Of a DNA stretch of 64,000 nucleotides, positions 59,657 through 64,000 are shown piece after piece. How positions within the stretch are numbered: position 1 is the first letter of the stretch; the number at the start of each line of letters is the position of its first letter. Below the pieces are notes generated by a model. That model saw only the letters and a program-made list of their open reading frames with translations. It did no database searches and was not told the DNA's origin. The position numbers and the translations under genes were made by a program. Source of the DNA: Actinomadura sp. DC4. Lineage in GTDB: Bacteria > Actinomycetota > Actinomycetes > Streptosporangiales > Streptosporangiaceae. The stretch is from NCBI RefSeq assembly GCF_030406325.1, contig NZ_JAUEQY010000015.1, positions 124,001 to 188,000 of the forward strand, in the 5' to 3' direction.

Positions 59657-61561
59657 ATGGCCTCTCCCGGTCCGTCCCTTCCCCTCGGCGCCGCTCCGGA
59701 CTGGGTGCCCGCGGACGTACGTTCGTGGAACGACACGACTCAGGTCAGAAAAGCGGCAGGAAGCCTCAGGGCCAAGGAGAAGTACGACTTCCAGCGGGCG
59801 TGCCTTCCGTACCTTCAGACCGTCCTCGACGGCGACGCGATCGAGGTTCCGGAGATGGGCGGATGGGACGCCGCCGGCATCGATCATCTGGCGTGGGCCG
59901 AGGACGGCCGGAGACTGAGAGCCGTCGTCCAGTGCAAGGGCTTCGGCGTCGCGCAACACGAGATCGGCGGGGCCCAGGCCGCCCAGTGCGTGAGGAGCAT
60001 CAGACGATTCCAGGAGTCGGGCCTCACCACGGACGCCTATGTGCTGCTGCACAACCGGGAGAACAAGGACACCGGTTTCCACGACGCGGTGACCTCGGCG
60101 CTGATCGCGCTTCAGCGGAGCGGCGCCGCCGGATGGGTGGACCTGTGGGACCGCAAGCGTCTGCTCGGCATGGTCTGCGCGCGTCTTTCGGAACTGGTCG
60201 AGAGAGCTTGGCGGAGGCAGAGCGATGACCTCCGGGGCCGGATGAACGCGCTCCTCGGCGAGGACCACCTGACGGAGGTGCCGCTGTCCGCAGGCACCTA
60301 CCACTTCTCCGGCAACGATCTGGTCGGCGCGTTCGAGGCGACGACGAAGCTCGCGGACCCCGCCCACGAACTCATGAGCGGCGGCGGCGGCAAAGGCCTC
60401 CGTCTGCTGCTGGGCGGGTTCGGGTACGGGAAGACGGCGGCCGCGCTGCGGATCTCACAGATACTCGGGCGAGAGGCTCTCTATATTCCGGCGGCACTGC
60501 TCCGCGCGGATCACAGCGGCGGCCGTGCCCTCCTGAGGCAGGTGATCGATCCGGTGGCGCTGCTCGAACAGATCCCGGACGCCGACATGCAGGCGATCGA
60601 GCCGCTGGCGGAGGTCGTGTCGGAGAAGCTGCTCCGCAGACCACGCGGAGACATCCTGCTCGTGGTCGACGGCCTGGACGAGGCGCCGCTGGCCCATCGT
60701 CGCAACGGCGTGGCCCAGATCCTCAACGAGGTCTCCGACGTGCGCGTCCCCGTCCTGCTCACCATGCGCACCGAGTTCTGGCATGCGAAGCACGAGGAAC
60801 TGGCGGGCGCGCTCAGCCCCCATCCGTACGCCGGTGCCAGGATGTCCGCGGTGGAGCTGCGCCCATGGGCCGATCCGGAGATCCGCTCCCTGATCGCCCG
60901 CGCGCGGAGCAGGGCCGGTGAGACCGGTGAGGTGGAGGCCGGGCACAACCTGTCCGAATTGCTCGACCTCATCGGTAGAGAGCCGTTCGCCGCGCTCTAT
61001 GAGGACATCCCACGCCGGCCCCTCTTCCTCCAACTGCTGATCTCCGATGTCGCGGCCGAGGGCGTCCGCCGTCTCGACCCGGTGACGCTCATGGACAGCT
61101 GGGTCGCCCGGAAACTCCGCCGCGACCTGCTGAATCCGGAACTGATCTCTCCCGGAGGCGACCACCGTCCGCCGCTCGTTTCCGCGGGTGAGAGCCTGGA
61201 CACCGCGCTGGCGCGCTCGTGGGACCTGATGGACACGGCCGCGGGCCAGACCCTGCCCGCCGAGCCGGTCGCCGGCACCGAGCCGGACCTGGGATCGAGC
61301 GTTCGATGGGATTCGCTCGTCGCGGTGCTCCCGTGGCTGGAGACCCGTCGCGACCTCGGGGCGGTCTCCACCCAGACGCTCCTCCTTCCGCTCGGGCCGC
61401 ACAAGGCGGGGCGTGCTCCGCGGCTGGTGTTCGCGCACCGCGCGTTTCAGGAGTTCTTCGCCGCCCGTCACGTGCTGATCGAGGGCCGTCCCCTCGACGG
61501 CACGATCCCCCCTGCCGTCAGAGAGTGGACCGGGCGCATGAGCGCGATCGGGTACCCCTGA
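59657..61561 (+). CDS. Mrr-like nuclease fused to a NACHT-type NTPase, candidate antiphage protein
   Basis: 634-residue protein. Residues about 60-150 resemble Mrr-type restriction nucleases: Asp76 in GIDHLAW and Gln92-x-Lys94 in VVQCKGF, then a helix and TTDAYVLL. Residues about 245-600 form a STAND/NACHT NTPase with P-loop GGFGYGKTAAALR (Lys259), Walker B ILLVVDGLDEA, and near the end FAHRAFQEFFAARHV, the helical motif that usually closes NACHT modules. No sensor repeats follow. This nuclease-plus-NACHT order is that of bacterial immune proteins, where NTPase oligomerisation switches on the nuclease. The gene stands alone. The short C-terminus may be natural or a truncation. Confidence 0.8.
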   Translation: MASPGPSLPLGAAPDWVPADVRSWNDTTQVRKAAGSLRAKEKYDFQRACLPYLQTVLDGDAIEVPEMGGWDAAGIDHLAWAEDGRRLRAVVQCKGFGVAQHEIGGAQAAQCVRSIRRFQESGLTTDAYVLLHNRENKDTGFHDAVTSALIALQRSGAAGWVDLWDRKRLLGMVCARLSELVERAWRRQSDDLRGRMNALLGEDHLTEVPLSAGTYHFSGNDLVGAFEATTKLADPAHELMSGGGGKGLRLLLGGFGYGKTAAALRISQILGREALYIPAALLRADHSGGRALLRQVIDPVALLEQIPDADMQAIEPLAEVVSEKLLRRPRGDILLVVDGLDEAPLAHRRNGVAQILNEVSDVRVPVLLTMRTEFWHAKHEELAGALSPHPYAGARMSAVELRPWADPEIRSLIARARSRAGETGEVEAGHNLSELLDLIGREPFAALYEDIPRRPLFLQLLISDVAAEGVRRLDPVTLMDSWVARKLRRDLLNPELISPGGDHRPPLVSAGESLDTALARSWDLMDTAAGQTLPAEPVAGTEPDLGSSVRWDSLVAVLPWLETRRDLGAVSTQTLLLPLGPHKAGRAPRLVFAHRAFQEFFAARHVLIEGRPLDGTIPPAVREWTGRMSAIGYP

Positions 61562-61658
61562 CGCGCCGCCGTACGGGGCCGGCTCGCCGAGGTGGAGGGC
61601 GCCGCCGACCAGGCCTGACCGTGCTGGACCGGCGTTTTTCCGGGTAGAGAACGCGATC

Positions 61659-63239
61659 ATGGGCGCGTCATCGCTGTTCGTCCTCGGCCTGGCCATCACG
61701 GTCGTGGTCCTGCTCTCGCAGGCCCTGGCCGGGCGGATCGGCATGCCCGAGGCGATCCTGCTCGTGCTGCTGGGCACGGCGGCGGGGTTTCTGCCCGGCG
61801 TGCCGGAGACGCATCTGCCGCCGGAGATCGTGCTGTTCGGGTTCCTGCCGCCGCTGGTCTACCACGCGGCGTTCTTCACCGCGCCCCGTGAGGCACGGGC
61901 CGACGTGGTCCCGATCACGACGCTCGCCGTCGGCCTCACGCTCGTGACGACCTTCGCCGCCGCAGCGGCGGCCCACTGGGCGATGCCCGCGCTGAGCTGG
62001 GCGCTCGCCATCGCGTTCGGCGCGGCGGTGGCCCCGACCGACGCCGTCTCGGCGACCGCGATCCTGCAGCGGCTCGGCGCCCCGCTGCGGCTCGTGACCA
62101 TCGTGGAGAGCGAGAGCCTCATCAACGACGGCGTCGCGCTCACCGCCTTCGGCCTGGCGATCGAGGCGCTCACGACGAACTACACCCCGGGCCACGTCCT
62201 GGTCCGTACGGGTGAGGTGGCGGCCGGCGGGGTGGCGTACGGCCTGCTCGTGGGCTTCGTCCTGGCCCGCGTACGGCGCCGGATCCGCGATCCCCGCAGC
62301 CAGCTGGTGGTGTCGCTGCTGACGCCGTACCTGGCGTACGTGCCGGCCGAACGCCTCGGCTTCTCGGGCGTGCTGGCCACGGTCACGGCCGGGTTCTACT
62401 TCGGTACGCGCGGGGAGGGCATGCTCCAGCCGGCGACGCGGGTGCCCGGGCAGCTGTTCTGGCGGATGCTGGTCTTCCTGCTGGAGTCGGCGCTGTTCGT
62501 GCTGCTCGGCCTGCAGGTCCGCGGCATCGTCGGTGAGGTCGCCGGGCACACCTGGTCGCGGGTGGCCCTCGCCGTGCTGGCCGTCGCCGCGGTGATCGTG
62601 TCGCTGCGCCTGCTGTGGGTGTTCCTGGTCTTCCCGCTCGCCCGCTTCCTGCCGGGCCGCCACCTCGGCTTCGACCACCTGCCGTGGCGGGAACGGGTCG
62701 TCATCGGCTGGAGTGGCATGCGCGGCGCGATCTCGCTGGCCCTGGTGCTGTCGCTGCCGGTGAGCGTGCACGGCCACGCGCTCGCGGGCCGGGGCGAGCT
62801 CATCTTCCTGGCGGCGGCGATCGTCTTCGTGACGCTGATCGGCCAGGCCACGACACTGCCGCTCGCACTCCGCCGGTTCGGCCTGGGCGAGGCGGACCGC
62901 GCGCGGATGGAGCAGATGCGCACACACCGGGCGATCATCGAGACGGCCCTGTCCCGGATCGACGAACTCGCCGGGCGGGGCGAGGTGGACGACCGCACCG
63001 CGCGGACGTTCCGGCAGCTGTACGAGGACCGCCTGGAGCGGGTCCGCGCCGCCCTGGACGACGAGCCGGAGGAGGAGGGCCTGACCGACGCCCTCATGGT
63101 CCGGCGGGAGATCCTGCGGGCCCAGCGGGACAGACTGCGCTCGCTCTATCGCAAGGGCAAGATCGGCATGGACACGAGACGGGCCGTGAGCCGCCGCCTC
63201 GACCTGGAGGACCGCGAGGTCCGCCGCGACGTTCACTGA
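61659..63239 (+). CDS. CPA1-type Na+/H+ antiporter
   Basis: 526-residue membrane protein with about 12 hydrophobic helices of the CPA1 (NhaP-like) family. Signatures are FGAAVAPTDAVSATAIL and ESESLINDGVALTAFGLA, which contain the ion-binding Asp residues, and WSGMRGAISLALVLSLP. The C-terminal 110 residues are a charged cytoplasmic tail. It would exchange Na+ (or K+) for H+ in pH and salt balance. It begins 97 bases after the nuclease-NACHT gene. Confidence 0.92.
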   Translation: MGASSLFVLGLAITVVVLLSQALAGRIGMPEAILLVLLGTAAGFLPGVPETHLPPEIVLFGFLPPLVYHAAFFTAPREARADVVPITTLAVGLTLVTTFAAAAAAHWAMPALSWALAIAFGAAVAPTDAVSATAILQRLGAPLRLVTIVESESLINDGVALTAFGLAIEALTTNYTPGHVLVRTGEVAAGGVAYGLLVGFVLARVRRRIRDPRSQLVVSLLTPYLAYVPAERLGFSGVLATVTAGFYFGTRGEGMLQPATRVPGQLFWRMLVFLLESALFVLLGLQVRGIVGEVAGHTWSRVALAVLAVAAVIVSLRLLWVFLVFPLARFLPGRHLGFDHLPWRERVVIGWSGMRGAISLALVLSLPVSVHGHALAGRGELIFLAAAIVFVTLIGQATTLPLALRRFGLGEADRARMEQMRTHRAIIETALSRIDELAGRGEVDDRTARTFRQLYEDRLERVRAALDDEPEEEGLTDALMVRREILRAQRDRLRSLYRKGKIGMDTRRAVSRRLDLEDREVRRDVH

Positions 63240-63267
63240 CGTGCGCGAGACCCGGGGCGGTACCACA

Positions 63268-63663
63268 GGCCCGTCATCGCGTCCGACCGGCCGCTGATCG
63301 CCAAGTGTACCGGCATCGACCGCGACTACCGGGTACGCGCCCTCGCCGAAGGCGGCTGCGAACGGCTGCTCGACAGCTTCCGCCCGATGATGCGGTGGAA
63401 CCCACCCGTGCTGGAGGCCGATTATCCGGTCCATCGGGACCAGGTGCCGGCCGGCCGCGGTCTCCTCCTCGTCCCCGGATTCTTCTGCTGGCGTAGACCC
63501 ATCACACTGGTCGGCCCGGCCCTCCCACCGGTGCCCGTCGACCCGATCGCCCGTGACTGCCGCGTCGTCGAGGAGGACCCGCAGCGCGACCGCTCGCTGG
63601 CCGACCTCCTGGGCCGTACGCGCGCCGCCGTGCTGGACGCCGTCGCCGGCGGAGCGCCGGCCT
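63268..63663 (+). pseudogene. Fragment of an ArsR-type regulator paralogue
   Basis: An open frame without start codon that matches the middle of the regulator at 21678-22613: RPMMRWNPPVLEADYPVHRD against RPALRWCPPVLEADYPVEQE, then GRGLLLVPGFFCW, GPALPPVPVDPI and SLADLLGRTRAAVL. Both the N-terminal 140 residues and the DNA-binding end are missing; after about 63660 the frame no longer resembles the family. It is a remnant of a duplicated gene. Confidence 0.8.
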
Positions 63664-63715
63664 CTTATCGTCATTACGGGCTTGGTGCTGCCTTTCCCGT
63701 CGTTTATTTCTCGGC

Positions 63716-63721
63716 TATATT
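63716..63721 (+). promoter_or_regulatory. -10 hexamer of a probable leaderless transcript
   Basis: TATATT, in an AT-rich stretch that stands out here, ends 8 bases before the ATG at 63730. Confidence 0.5.
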
Positions 63722-63729
63722 CTCGCGCC

Positions 63730-64000
63730 ATGGCGACTGGTGTGTACATCGATGTCCCTCAGGATCTGGCCGATCTTCTCGCGGAAGACGGCTTTCGCCG
63801 GGCCGGGGTCAAGCGTGGGGTGGAGGTCGTCGACGCCGTCCAGATAGGGGTCGGTCTCGGCGCCAATCTCGTCACCATCCTGCTCGCGAAATATCAGATT
63901 CCACAATTCGTCAAACATTGGTGGAATTTCGCGCGCGGAGGTGGACCGGCCGAGCGCCGTAGTGTCAAAATCACCTTTGAGGCCGACGGCGAGCCCGCGG
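63730..64000 (+). CDS. Start of an uncharacterised gene, possibly EACC1-like
   Basis: The frame begins MATGVYIDVPQDL and stays open to the window edge (90 codons). It has VEVVDAVQIGVGLGANLVTILLAK, a hydrophobic helix, then a basic stretch and VKITFEADGE. The order, helix followed by short beta strands, loosely resembles the effector-associated constant component EACC1 found with actinobacterial conflict systems; this is a weak impression. A good -10 lies 8 bases before the ATG. The rest of the gene is outside the window. Confidence 0.6.
   Translation, partial: MATGVYIDVPQDLADLLAEDGFRRAGVKRGVEVVDAVQIGVGLGANLVTILLAKYQIPQFVKHWWNFARGGGPAERRSVKITFEADGEPA

Noticed and set aside
63715-63918. 67-codon minus-strand frame at the right edge
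   Set aside because: The plus-strand frame from 63730 has a good -10 hexamer at leaderless distance and a more protein-like sequence.

Overview
The window is very GC-rich DNA with densely packed genes, many GTG starts, rare TTA codons and several genes whose start codon lies only 6-8 bases after a TANNNT -10 hexamer. Together with the gene families present (AfsR-like regulator, PknB-type kinases, CsbD, OpcA, MctP/DUF3311, GH65 with a HAD partner, DUF4253, actinobacterial NhaA-DsbA fusion) this points to a filamentous actinomycete chromosome. Thermomonosporaceae or Streptosporangiales is my guess, not a demonstrated assignment. I saw no rRNA, tRNA, CRISPR array or intact insertion sequence.

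Region 1 (1-1.2 kb) is the 3' end of a secreted GH5 cellulase with a CBM2 domain. Region 2 (1.3-13 kb) is the most interesting part. Nine tightly packed minus-strand genes run from about 9991 down to 1333: an unrecognised protein, a cupin, a methionyl-tRNA-synthetase-like protein, an EamA exporter, a zinc alcohol dehydrogenase, a sarcosine-oxidase-type flavoenzyme, a small DUF4178-like protein, a homospermidine synthase and an Lrp/AsnC regulator. Divergent from it are an acyl carrier protein, a ketosynthase whose active-site Cys is Ser, and a P450. Cupin plus MetRS-like protein is the composition of the hydrazine synthetases Spb40 and Tri28, here split into two genes, so I infer a biosynthetic pathway joining an amino acid to a polyamine-derived nitrogen. 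The product is unknown. Next to it (13-19 kb) lies an AfsR-like regulator with two PknB-type kinases.

Region 3 (19-34 kb) holds secreted and surface proteins (a lipoprotein, a C39-like peptidase, a GH59 galactosidase, an SGNH hydrolase, an alpha/beta hydrolase), an ArsR and a TetR regulator, an NhaA-DsbA antiporter fusion, and a MctP-type carboxylate symporter with its DUF3311 partner. Region 4 (34-42 kb) has a fused trpEG gene behind a classical Trp-codon leader peptide and attenuator, a molybdopterin oxidoreductase, and two tandem ThyX-family genes.

Region 5 (42-64 kb) is a mosaic. It has two genes truncated head-to-head, an SDR/XRE pair, a HAD protein without its catalytic residues beside a GH65 phosphorylase, a 24-residue membrane peptide, CsbD, an amidohydrolase with an apparent internal deletion, an OpcA without zwf, a two-component system, a beta-lactamase-fold protein without its nucleophile, small DUF proteins, an ABC-F protein, a nuclease-NACHT protein that is a candidate defence gene, a CPA1 antiporter, a fragment of the ArsR paralogue, and a partial gene at the window edge.
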